Assembly (NCBI GenBank): GCA_927441705.1
Contig: CAKMKH010000076.1
Span: 1 to 42,948 of the forward strand
From: an uncultured Acholeplasmataceae bacterium
GTDB taxonomy: Bacteria > Bacillota_I > Bacilli_A > Acholeplasmatales > Acholeplasmataceae
Direction of reading: 5' to 3'
DNA length: 42,948 nt
The position numbers and the translations under genes were made by a program. Of this stretch, positions 22,993 to 30,843 are shown piece after piece (the stretch's first letter is position 1; each line of letters begins with the position of its first letter). The notes beneath the pieces were generated by a model. The model ran no database searches. It worked only from the letters and a program-made list of their open reading frames with translations, and was not told where the DNA came from.

Positions 22993-24174
22993 ATGTTATT
23001 AAGTATATCGCTGATTATTTTAATTAGTTTAATGCTTTCAAAAATCTTTAATCTATTAAAACTACCTCCAATATTAGGTATGCTTCTTGCGGGTATTATT
23101 ATTGGACCTTTTGCTTTAAATTTGATAGACCCTAACATTTTAAATATATCTACAGAATTAAGAGAAATTGCACTTGTAGTTATTTTAATTAGAGCGGGAT
23201 TATCATTAGATATAAGTGATTTAAAAAAAGTGGGTAGACCTGCGATTTTATTGTCATTTGTTCCAGCTACTATTGAAATATTAGCTGTATTCATATTTGC
23301 ACCCATGATTTTTGGTATTGATTATGTATCAGCACTTATTATGGGATCTATTATTGCAGCAGTGTCACCTGCTGTGGTAGTCCCAAGAATGATAAAGATG
23401 ATGGAAAGTGGTTATGGAAGAGAAAAAAGAATTCCTCATATGATTTTAGCTGGAGCATCTATTGATGATGTTTATGTAATTGTTTTATTTTATGCATTTT
23501 TAAAATTAGGACAAGGTGATAATTTTCAGATTACTACACTATTAAATGTGCCTATTTCAATTTTATTAGGAGTGATTATTGGTGTTTTTATAGGTTTGAT
23601 GGCATCAATTTTCTTTAAGAAATTTCATATGCGTGACACAGTTAAAGTCTTAATTATATTTGCGCTAGGATTCTTATTCATAGCATTAGAAGATGGTATT
23701 AGTAAGTATATAGCATTAAGTGGATTATTAGCTGTAATGTCATTTGGTATAGCCCTTAATAGAAGTTATCCATTACTTGCTAAAAGATTAGTTAAAAAGT
23801 TTGAAAAAATATGGGTGATTGCAGAAATAATGTTGTTTGTTTTAGTTGGTGCTTTAGTCGATATTAGTGTACTGTTGAATGTTGGCTTATTATCAATTTT
23901 ATTAATCATCATTTCTATGTCTTTTAGAATGCTAGGCGTATATTTATCTTTACTTAAAACATCACTCAACACTAAAGAAAAACTTTTTACAGCAATTTCT
24001 TATACACCAAAAGCAACCGTTCAAGCTGCAATTGGTGCAATTCCACTATCACTTGGACTACCTTATGGTGAACTTATTTTAATGGTTTCTGTGCTTGCAA
24101 TTATAATTACTGCCCCATTTGGAGCTATTTTGATGGACCATTTACATACTAAATGGTTAGAAAAGTCTCAGTAA
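22993..24174 (+). CDS. Cation:proton antiporter under fluoride riboswitch control
   Basis: The 393-residue protein has 12-13 hydrophobic spans and belongs to the cation:proton antiporter superfamily. It opens with KLPPILGMLLAGIIIGPFAL (23-42) and has the paired aspartates D158-D159 in GASIDDVY, the ion-binding site of electrogenic CPA2-like exchangers. TPKATVQAAIG lies near the end. No C-terminal TrkA domain is fused. It is preceded by AAAAGGAG and the fluoride riboswitch. Antiporters are among gene classes reported behind this riboswitch, besides crcB and CLC-F. It may export fluoride indirectly, restore ion or pH balance in fluoride stress, or carry fluoride itself; the sequence cannot decide. 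Confidence 0.88.
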   Translation: MLLSISLIILISLMLSKIFNLLKLPPILGMLLAGIIIGPFALNLIDPNILNISTELREIALVVILIRAGLSLDISDLKKVGRPAILLSFVPATIEILAVFIFAPMIFGIDYVSALIMGSIIAAVSPAVVVPRMIKMMESGYGREKRIPHMILAGASIDDVYVIVLFYAFLKLGQGDNFQITTLLNVPISILLGVIIGVFIGLMASIFFKKFHMRDTVKVLIIFALGFLFIALEDGISKYIALSGLLAVMSFGIALNRSYPLLAKRLVKKFEKIWVIAEIMLFVLVGALVDISVLLNVGLLSILLIIISMSFRMLGVYLSLLKTSLNTKEKLFTAISYTPKATVQAAIGAIPLSLGLPYGELILMVSVLAIIITAPFGAILMDHLHTKWLEKSQ

Positions 24175-24220
24175 AACTTCAAATCTATCCAAAAAAATAG
24201 TAAAATGATATTATATTAAT

Positions 24221-24302
24221 CACTATTCACTTTTAGTGAATTGTGTTAAAATGATATAGGTGAGCAATTATTGTATTTTTACACCACAAAAGGAGTTAAA
24301 TT
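24221..24302 (+). promoter_or_regulatory. Promoter region with palindrome before the K+ uptake operon
   Basis: An interrupted palindrome CAC-T-ATTCACT-TTT-AGTGAAT-T-GTG (24221-24245) lies directly upstream of an extended -10-like TGTTAAAAT (24243-24251). It has no T run, so it is unlikely to be a terminator for the antiporter gene and looks more like a protein-binding operator. AAAGGAG (24289-24295) serves ATG 24303. Confidence 0.5.
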
Positions 24303-24722
24303 ATGAAAAGAAATAAATTCATCGTTATAGGTTCTGGACGCTTGGGATCTAATATCGCAACCTCTATGTCAGAACTAGGTGAAGATGTTATTATCATCGA
24401 TGCTCAAGACGACTCATTTAGAAAGCTACAAGAATCATTTTCAGGTTATCAAGTCGTTGGAGATGCAACAGATTTAACCATCTTAGAAAACTCGTATATC
24501 AAACATGCTAAAACAGTAGTGATTACCACTGATAGTGATAATGTAAATATTTATTTGGCACATATTTGTTTTTATGTGTATAATGTTCCAAAAATATTTG
24601 TAAGACTTTCTGATACTGATAAAGGGAAATTATTAGACGGTACAACTATTCAAGCAATCTATCCATTCAACCTTTCTTATAGTGAGTTTATGGATCTAAA
24701 TGTTGGGGAGGAAGACAAATGA
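24303..24722 (+). CDS. TrkA-N (RCK) potassium uptake subunit, short
   Basis: The 139-residue protein is a single Rossmann domain of the TrkA-N/KtrA type. It has the nucleotide motif GSGRLG (10-15) and acidic D33 at the end of the second strand (IIIDAQ), which fits NAD(H) binding. It lacks the TrkA-C domain that normally follows. It overlaps the next TrkA-like gene by four bases (ATGA), and the channel gene trkH follows. It probably co-assembles with the second subunit into the gating ring under TrkH. Confidence 0.85.
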   Translation: MKRNKFIVIGSGRLGSNIATSMSELGEDVIIIDAQDDSFRKLQESFSGYQVVGDATDLTILENSYIKHAKTVVITTDSDNVNIYLAHICFYVYNVPKIFVRLSDTDKGKLLDGTTIQAIYPFNLSYSEFMDLNVGEEDK

Positions 24723-25381
24723 AAATAGTCATTACAGGCGGAAAGCATGAAGCTGACTATATCGTTAGCATTCTAAAAAAAGAACACCATCATTTGATTG
24801 TGATTAATCAAGATCGTGATTTTGCAGAATATATTAGTGCAAACAACAACATTGATGTATTTCCTGGAGACCCAACAAAAGCATATGTAATTTCAGATGC
24901 TGAAGGACAAAATGCAGATGTATTATTAGCTTTATCAGATAATGATACTGATAATTACATTACATGTATCACTGCAAAAAAATTATTTAATGTCAAAAGA
25001 ACAGTTGCAAAAGTTAAAAATCCAAAAAATGTTGAATTATTTAAACGTTTAGGTATTGATAGTGTTATAAGTTCTACTTATTTATTAGCACAAACAATTT
25101 TAAATGAATCATCAGTTGAAAATATTATTAAAACATTATCGATTGAAGATGAAAAGATAGTTATGTTAGAAATTGGTGTAGAAGAAGAATTCGCAATCGT
25201 TAACAAACGCTTAATGGATATTAAGTTTCCAAGTAACATCAATATAAGCTGTATATTTAGAGATCCACACGTCATCATTCCTAAAGGGGATACGTTAATT
25301 AAAGCTGATGATAAACTCATCATTATTTCCACACCAAATGATCAAGACGAAATTGTAGAATTTATTCAAAAGAGAAAGTAA
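24719..25381 (+). CDS. trkA: TrkA-type potassium uptake subunit with TrkA-C domain
   Basis: The 220-residue protein has a TrkA-N Rossmann domain (about 1-130) and a TrkA-C domain (about 140-220, with FPSNINISCIFRD and IIPKGDTLIKADDKLIII). Its glycine loop is degenerate: TGGKHEADYIV replaces GxGxxG, so nucleotide binding may differ from its partner upstream. TrkA-C domains bind regulators such as c-di-AMP in related Ktr systems. It lies one base before trkH. Together with the short TrkA-N protein it suggests a ring made from two different subunits. Confidence 0.88.
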   Translation: MKIVITGGKHEADYIVSILKKEHHHLIVINQDRDFAEYISANNNIDVFPGDPTKAYVISDAEGQNADVLLALSDNDTDNYITCITAKKLFNVKRTVAKVKNPKNVELFKRLGIDSVISSTYLLAQTILNESSVENIIKTLSIEDEKIVMLEIGVEEEFAIVNKRLMDIKFPSNINISCIFRDPHVIIPKGDTLIKADDKLIIISTPNDQDEIVEFIQKRK

Positions 25382-25382
25382 T

Positions 25383-26852
25383 ATGGAAGAAAAAAGACAT
25401 ATTTCAGGATATCCATTAATCATAAACTATTTAGGCATATTTGCGATTTTAATTGGATTAATTTTGCTTATACCGCTTACTGTGATTATTTTCTATCCGT
25501 CAGAAGTTACAGAAGCTACTAATTTTTTAATTCCATCATTATCATCGATTGGTCTTGGAACTATCGTTGTTTGGATCTTCAAAGGTAGGGAAAAGGAAAG
25601 ATTAGGACGCTCTCAAGATGCTATTTTGGTCGTTTCTATTTGGATTTTAGCAATTTTTATTTCTGCATTACCTTTTGTGTTAACTAACAATTATAATTTC
25701 ACACAAGCGATATTTGAATCAACATCGGGCTATTCAACTACAGGATTAACTGTTGTTGATGTCACACAGACACCAAATATCTACTTATTTTTCAGAAGTT
25801 TATTACAATTTGTCGGAGGGGTTGGACTTGTATTAGTTTTAACTTCAGCTATTTCTGATAAATTTGGAATGCGTCTATATAGTGCAGAAGGTCATAGTGA
25901 TAAATTAGTTCCCAATTTAATTCGATCAGGTAGAATGATTTTATCAATTTATATTGGTTATATTTTAGTTGGATCAATCTTTTTAGTTATTTTCGGATTA
26001 ACTCCATTTGATGCGCTTAATCATTCAATTACTGCAGTAGCTACAGGCGGATTTTCAACTCAAGCAGCTAGTATTGGTGCATTTAATAGCTTAGGTGTAG
26101 AAATAACTATTATGGTGTTAATGTTACTTGGAGGAACCAATTTCTTCGTCCATTTAATGTTACTAAGAGGTAAATTTAAAAATGTATTTGGTCATGTTGA
26201 AATGAAACTATTAGGTATATTACTTGTTGTTTTCATTCCATTACTTGTCATTAATACATTTAGTATGTATAATGGTAATTTTTTTGAATCATTAAGAATC
26301 TCGTCATTTCAATTTATATCAGCTGTAACAGGCACAGGGTTTCAAACAATAAGCACATTTAGTGTCATGCCACCATTCTTTATGAGTGTCTTGATTATTG
26401 TTATGGTTTTAGGTGCAGGTATGGGTTCAACGGCTGGTGGTATGAAACAATACCGTGTTGCTCTAGCCTTTAAGAGTCTTTATTGGAATATAAGAGAACA
26501 ATTCGGTCATAAAAAAATAATTAGAACACACTATATAAACAAAATTGGTACACCAACAGTTGTTGTAGATAAAGAAGTTATTCAAAATTATTCTTTCTTA
26601 ATGACTTATTTACTTGCTTTATTTACTGGAGCATTAATATTTTCTGGATTTGGATATAGTATTAAAGATTCGTTGTTTGAATTTGCGTCTGCATTAGGTA
26701 CAGTTGGATTGTCTGTTGGAATTGTAAGTTATACTGCAAATCCAATTATATTATGGACATCAACGGTAGGTATGTTTTTAGGAAGACTTGAATTCTTTGT
26801 AGTCTTTATAGCAGGAGCTAAAATTTTAATGGATATTAAGAAAAAAAGATAA
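25383..26852 (+). CDS. trkH: TrkH family potassium uptake channel
   Basis: The 489-residue membrane protein has the four-fold repeat of the Trk/Ktr/HKT superfamily. Selectivity-filter loops are visible as STSGYSTTGLT, AVATGGFSTQAAS, VTGTGFQTIS and LGTVGLSVGIV, each with the central glycine. TrkH imports K+ driven by the proton or sodium gradient and is gated by TrkA. It starts one base after the second trkA gene, and a terminator overlaps its stop codon, so the operon is trkA-like, trkA, trkH. KtrB is an alternative name; length is closer to TrkH. Confidence 0.92.
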   Translation: MEEKRHISGYPLIINYLGIFAILIGLILLIPLTVIIFYPSEVTEATNFLIPSLSSIGLGTIVVWIFKGREKERLGRSQDAILVVSIWILAIFISALPFVLTNNYNFTQAIFESTSGYSTTGLTVVDVTQTPNIYLFFRSLLQFVGGVGLVLVLTSAISDKFGMRLYSAEGHSDKLVPNLIRSGRMILSIYIGYILVGSIFLVIFGLTPFDALNHSITAVATGGFSTQAASIGAFNSLGVEITIMVLMLLGGTNFFVHLMLLRGKFKNVFGHVEMKLLGILLVVFIPLLVINTFSMYNGNFFESLRISSFQFISAVTGTGFQTISTFSVMPPFFMSVLIIVMVLGAGMGSTAGGMKQYRVALAFKSLYWNIREQFGHKKIIRTHYINKIGTPTVVVDKEVIQNYSFLMTYLLALFTGALIFSGFGYSIKDSLFEFASALGTVGLSVGIVSYTANPIILWTSTVGMFLGRLEFFVVFIAGAKILMDIKKKR

Positions 26853-26889
26853 AATCACGTTAAACTATACGTGATTTTTCCTTTTTTTG
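26852..26889 (+). terminator. Terminator of the K+ uptake operon
   Basis: Stem AAATCACGT (26852-26860) with ACGTGATTT (26869-26877), loop TAAACTAT, followed by two T runs. Confidence 0.85.
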
Positions 26890-26908
26890 ATATGATGTTG
26901 ATATATGT

Positions 26909-26964
26909 GCAAGATATCGGTCATAATTGCATGTTATCAAGAAACTATTGTTAATTAATAAAAT
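26909..26964 (+). promoter_or_regulatory. Candidate LytTR operator and promoter
   Basis: Two imperfect direct repeats, GCAAGATATC (26909-26918) and GCATGTTATC (26929-26938), start exactly 20 bases apart, about two DNA turns. A -10-like TAAAAT lies at 26959-26964 with no recognisable -35. Paired direct repeats upstream of a weak -35 are typical of LytTR activator sites, and the next gene encodes a LytTR protein, so autoregulation is plausible. Confidence 0.4.
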
Positions 26965-26997
26965 CTATCATATATTTAGGTTGGGAGGATCTCTTAC

Positions 26998-27510
26998 ATG
27001 ATTAAAATCATATGGAGTAAGAATGAGTTATCTAGTTTAGAAGAAAAACTAAATCAACATGATATTCATTATATGATTCTAGATAGTCTAGATGAGATTC
27101 CTGAACATATGATCGGTATAGAAATTGATGATACAAATAAAGAAAATTTTAAAAAAACACTTGAAGTTATTGAATATGAAAAAATGCAAATGTTTTTTCC
27201 AACGCAAGAAGGTTTTGTTCAAATTCATCTAAGAGATATAGTTTATGTTGAATCCTTTAAAGATGATATTTACTTGCATCTATTAGGAAATAAGACTGAA
27301 CATATAAAAAAACCACTATATCAACTAGAGGAAATGTTGATACCGTATCATTTTATAAGAATTTCTAAATCGTATATCGTTAATATCAGAATGATTTTGT
27401 ATATTAAAGTTGCTCTTAATGCTAAATTAAATTTAGAACTAAAAGAAGGAACTAAACTAGATGTAACCAGATCCTATGTTAAACGATTTAAGCAAGGTTT
27501 AAAACTTTAG
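26998..27510 (+). CDS. LytTR-domain DNA-binding protein
   Basis: The 170-residue protein has a C-terminal LytTR domain (about 70-168) with IHLRDIVYVES, HIKKPLYQLEEML and the HFIRISKSYIVNI segment typical of the fold. The N-terminal 65 residues are not a receiver domain and have no phosphoacceptor Asp pocket. This is therefore a stand-alone LytTR regulator rather than a two-component response regulator. It sits 12 bases before a membrane-anchored beta-propeller gene and probably controls it. GGGAGG lies about 13 bases before the ATG. Confidence 0.88.
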   Translation: MIKIIWSKNELSSLEEKLNQHDIHYMILDSLDEIPEHMIGIEIDDTNKENFKKTLEVIEYEKMQMFFPTQEGFVQIHLRDIVYVESFKDDIYLHLLGNKTEHIKKPLYQLEEMLIPYHFIRISKSYIVNIRMILYIKVALNAKLNLELKEGTKLDVTRSYVKRFKQGLKL

Positions 27511-27522
27511 GAGGTATTAAAC

Positions 27523-29541
27523 ATGACTACTTTTGGATGGATAGTTATATCAGCTTTAAGTATAATTGTATTGTATTTACTCTACAACTTCATATTGGAA
27601 TTCATACTTAATAAAAAATTGAATATTTTTAAGAATAAGTTAAATAGCTCTAATGTGGCTGTTAGTCAAGTTGTATTATTTAAAAAAGCCTACCAAGTAG
27701 CGCTTGCAATGATGTTAGTATTTACATTAAGTATTTCAGGCATATTTCAAGAACAAATAATCCTAGAAAACCAAAAAATATTAACACAAGCACAGCAAGT
27801 TGGTACAAGGGCTAAGCTTATAAAACTATTGACAGCAACAAACTCAAATTATTGGGGACTCTTTCCAGAAATGGGAGATCTAGAAGCTCAAAGTACAGCA
27901 CCAGATTTGAAGGCAACTGCTCAATCAAGAGATTTTATTGATACCAATGAACAAGTTGAAGGTGTTTCTGAAGCTGATATCATAAAAACAGATGGAAATT
28001 ATATTTATTATGCATCAAGGTATTATCAAAAGATTAATGTTGTATTAGTGAATGAAGATTATGAAGTAGAAGTGTTAGACTCTATAGATTTAGGTGATGT
28101 GTATACTGAAAATATTTATTTAACAGAAGATTATGTAATTGTTGTGGGGTATACATATGAGCAAACGCCATATCAATATGCAGTAGGCGCAATGGATTTT
28201 ATATGGACTTATAGTAGTCCAACTGGTACAGTAGTTGTTATTGATAGAGATACAAATGACATTGTTTATGAAGTTGAGACAGATACATACTTTTTTGATC
28301 ATAGAATTATAGATAGTACTATGTATTTAGTATCAAGAAAATACAGCAATCAGTATGATGAAGAATTAAGACCAACGATTACTGAAACAAAAGATAGCCA
28401 AGAATATAAGTCATATATTGACTATGATAGTATTTATTATTATGATGATGTCTCTTCACCAGCAATGACGATTATCACGAGTATTAACTTAAACGATTTT
28501 AGCTATGAAGCTCAAGCTTTTATAGGTGATGTCAATCATGTCTATGTTGATGAAGATAGCTTATATACAGCGTCTAGTTATTATGAATATCATTTAGATC
28601 AAAGTAGAACACAATATAGTAAAATTATAAAATTCAAAATAAACCCAGAAGAAAGTAGTTTTACATATCAAGGCGGACAGACTGTTGATGGTATTATTCA
28701 AGATTCATATTGGATGGATGAGTATCAGGGATATTTAAGAGTTGTTACTTCTCAATCATGGCCAGCAAAAAATAGAATATTTATACTAGAAGAAGATGAA
28801 TTTGAAGATAAATTAAATATCGTCTCTAAAATTGATGAAGGATTAGGGCTTGAAGGTGAAACAGTAAAATCTGTAAGATTTAATAAAGATTATGCTCAAG
28901 TTGTCACATTCGAACAAACAGATCCATTATATACAATCGATTTATCTGATCCACTCAATCCTTTTATAAAAGAAAATCCAATTAAAGAAGAAGGATATTC
29001 TACATATATGCATGTATGGAATGAAGATCATTATCTAATTGGTTTCGGATTTGATGCGACTTCTGAAGGTAGAATAACTGGTCTTAAGCTTAGTGCTTAT
29101 GATACGAGATTAGAAGTGCCACTTGATACATATAGTTTTGCTAGTGATGAACAAGCAGGATTTAGCTACAGTTTTTCAGAAGCTATTTATAATCCAAAAG
29201 CTTTAATGGTTGATGCAACTAAAGGCATCATAGGATTTCCAATGAGTTTATATAGATATACAGATGTTGATTATTATTATGAAAGTTCATTTGTATTATT
29301 CTTTATAGATTTTGAGAGTGATAAAATTATTTCAAAACCTATCTTTATTTCACATAACCAAACGGATTATTATATGCAAGTAGATAGAGCAATCTATATT
29401 GAAAATAGTGTAGGTGATGTAGTAACTGATAGATATATTTATACATTCTCATATGAACAAGTGATTGTGTATCATATAGAAACAAATACAATCATCCAAA
29501 AAGTAAAACTAAATGACGCCGTAAACGCATATTTAGACTAA
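27523..29541 (+). CDS. Membrane-anchored beta-propeller domain protein
   Basis: The 672-residue protein has a membrane helix at about 5-28 and a second at about 53-75. A large outer part follows, whose start, TNEQVEGVSEADIIKTDGN, is the hallmark of the secreted beta-propeller domain family (Pfam PF09826 as I recall it). Later blades appear as repeated strand patterns with Tyr/Asp-rich turns (for example YSTYMHVWNEDHYLIGFGFD). The function of this family is not established; propellers usually bind proteins or ligands. TAGGAGG overlaps the LytTR stop, so the two genes are one operon. The pair may form a surface sensor and its regulator, which is inference. Confidence 0.82.
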   Translation: MTTFGWIVISALSIIVLYLLYNFILEFILNKKLNIFKNKLNSSNVAVSQVVLFKKAYQVALAMMLVFTLSISGIFQEQIILENQKILTQAQQVGTRAKLIKLLTATNSNYWGLFPEMGDLEAQSTAPDLKATAQSRDFIDTNEQVEGVSEADIIKTDGNYIYYASRYYQKINVVLVNEDYEVEVLDSIDLGDVYTENIYLTEDYVIVVGYTYEQTPYQYAVGAMDFIWTYSSPTGTVVVIDRDTNDIVYEVETDTYFFDHRIIDSTMYLVSRKYSNQYDEELRPTITETKDSQEYKSYIDYDSIYYYDDVSSPAMTIITSINLNDFSYEAQAFIGDVNHVYVDEDSLYTASSYYEYHLDQSRTQYSKIIKFKINPEESSFTYQGGQTVDGIIQDSYWMDEYQGYLRVVTSQSWPAKNRIFILEEDEFEDKLNIVSKIDEGLGLEGETVKSVRFNKDYAQVVTFEQTDPLYTIDLSDPLNPFIKENPIKEEGYSTYMHVWNEDHYLIGFGFDATSEGRITGLKLSAYDTRLEVPLDTYSFASDEQAGFSYSFSEAIYNPKALMVDATKGIIGFPMSLYRYTDVDYYYESSFVLFFIDFESDKIISKPIFISHNQTDYYMQVDRAIYIENSVGDVVTDRYIYTFSYEQVIVYHIETNTIIQKVKLNDAVNAYLD

Positions 29542-29598
29542 GTTTAAATTATATGCGTTTCAGATAGGAAAAAGGCTAGAATCACTTAGCCTTTTTCT
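29523..29598 (+). terminator. Tandem hairpins ending the beta-propeller gene
   Basis: The first stem AAACGCATAT (29523-29532) with ATATGCGTTT (29551-29560) spans the stop codon. A second stem AAAAAGGCTA (29569-29578) with TAGCCTTTTT (29587-29596) ends in T residues and is the terminator proper. Confidence 0.8.
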
Positions 29599-29630
29599 CT
29601 TTGTTTGTTATAATAGTTATAGGTGATGCT

Positions 29631-30062
29631 ATGAAATATAGAGTAGAGATGTTAATTGAATTAAGTAGAAAAGAAGTTTTTGAGATGTATACAACTAAAG
29701 AGCATTTTGAAAGATGGGAACTTGGATTGGATCGCATAGAATCAAATGAATCGAATATTTTCGCAAAAGATGCGGTCTCTTTTTTGATTTTTAAATATAA
29801 TGATAAAGAAATGAAGATGAAGATGACCGTTAAAAACATTAAGGCACCAGACAAGTTAGAAGTTATCTATGAAGTGCCAGGAGCATATAATCTTTGTAAA
29901 AATTATTTTTATGATGAAAATGATCAGACGAAATGGATCATGGACGTTGAGTTTTTATTTTCTCCAAAGGTCAATATTCCGAAAGAAAATTTCATCAATA
30001 AAACTAAATCAGGTATGCAAATATTTAAGGACTATGCTTTAAATAAACAAAATAAGAAATAA
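29631..30062 (+). CDS. SRPBCC (START-like) domain protein
   Basis: The 143-residue protein fits the SRPBCC fold. It has an N-terminal strand (MKYRVEMLIELSRKEVFEMY), the loop EHFERWELGL where family members have W-containing helices, several beta-strands and a long C-terminal helix. These proteins have a deep pocket for hydrophobic ligands; no specific role can be given. The frame extends to 29601, but a TATAAT (29609-29614) and AGGTGA (29620-29625) before ATG 29631 place the start there. It is followed about 70 bases later by the UPF0316 gene. Confidence 0.72.
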   Translation: MKYRVEMLIELSRKEVFEMYTTKEHFERWELGLDRIESNESNIFAKDAVSFLIFKYNDKEMKMKMTVKNIKAPDKLEVIYEVPGAYNLCKNYFYDENDQTKWIMDVEFLFSPKVNIPKENFINKTKSGMQIFKDYALNKQNKK

Positions 30063-30130
30063 CCATTTCATCTATTGACAAATGATAGGTTTTTATAGAC
30101 AATAGATAAGGACATAAAGGAGTGAGAAAT

Positions 30131-30685
30131 ATGTGGGAAGTAATTGTTAATTTTTTTACAGCAGTTTCATTTTGGGAACTACTATTAATTTTTATAGCAA
30201 AAATAGTTGAGGTGACCATTGGGACGATGCGTATCATCTTGATTAGTAAAGGGTATCGTAAACAAGGGACAGCATTAGCTGTCGTTGAAATACTATTATG
30301 GGTGTTTATTGCAAGTTCAGTTATTCAAGGTGTAACTGAAGCCCCTATTAAAGGGATTGTTTATAGTGTAGGTTTTGCATTAGGTGTTTATGTGGGATCA
30401 TTTATTGAAAACAGAGTAGCAGTTGGTAAAATCTTAATACAAGCAATATCAGATAAAACAGGTGCAGATATTATTATGCATGTTTTAAGAGCTAATGGTC
30501 ATGGTGTTACTAGCATTGATGCTCATGGTAAAGATACAGATCGCACAGTGTTAATGATTTTTGCAAATAGAAAAAACAAACTTACAATTCTAGACTTAAT
30601 CAAAGAAACAGAACCAAAAGCTTTAATTGTTGCAAATGAGGTTTCGATTGTTCAAGGTGGATTTGTGAGTCCATGGAGAAAACTA
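30131..30685 (+). CDS. UPF0316 / DUF2179 membrane protein (YebE-like)
   Basis: The protein has an N-terminal membrane part of three helices, including the well-conserved EVTIGTMRIILISKGYR, and a cytoplasmic DUF2179-type domain (about residues 100-180: GADIIMHVLRANGHGVTSIDAHGK as separate conserved blocks). This is the UPF0316 family of unknown function, known from Bacillus YebE and staphylococcal homologues. An alternative GTG start at 30122 overlaps the AAAGGAG ribosome site, so ATG 30131 is preferred. The coding frame ends with TAA shortly after PWRKLAK, at 30692-30694; the end given here is conservative by nine bases. Confidence 0.85.
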
Positions 30686-30722
30686 GCTAAATAAATATGT
30701 TGAAAATATAAAAATATCTAAG

Positions 30723-30728
30723 TATAAT
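30723..30728 (+). promoter_or_regulatory. -10 box for tRNA-Val
   Basis: TATAAT at 30723-30728, 13 bases before the mature tRNA 5' end, in a good position for a tRNA promoter. Confidence 0.55.
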
Positions 30729-30740
30729 GAATATATGTGT

Positions 30741-30815
30741 GGAGTTATAGCTCAGCGGGAGAGCACTTGCTTGACGTGCAAGGGGTCCCGAGTTCGATCC
30801 TCGGTAACTCCACCA
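30741..30815 (+). tRNA. tRNA-Val (anticodon GAC), CCA encoded
   Basis: A full cloverleaf can be drawn. Acceptor GGAGTTA (30741-30747) pairs with TAACTCC (30805-30811). The D stem is GCTC/GAGC, and the anticodon stem CTTGC/GCAAG encloses loop TTGACGT with anticodon GAC (30773-30775). The T stem is CCGAG/CTCGG around TTCGATC. Discriminator A and the CCA end are encoded (30812-30815). It reads GTC and GTT valine codons. Highly reduced Mollicutes usually keep only the UAC valine tRNA, so this argues for a fuller tRNA set. Confidence 0.96.
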
Positions 30816-30843
30816 TATTTTTTTATTAGAATATGGGGCAAGT

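Noticed and set aside
22920-23306. Minus-strand open frame of 128 residues
   Set aside because: It lies opposite the riboswitch terminator and the start of the antiporter gene, has no ribosome site, and is explained by the codon pattern of the plus-strand gene.
24175-24302. c-di-AMP (ydaO) or other riboswitch before the K+ operon
   Set aside because: The leader is too short and lacks the conserved elements; only a palindrome near the promoter is present.
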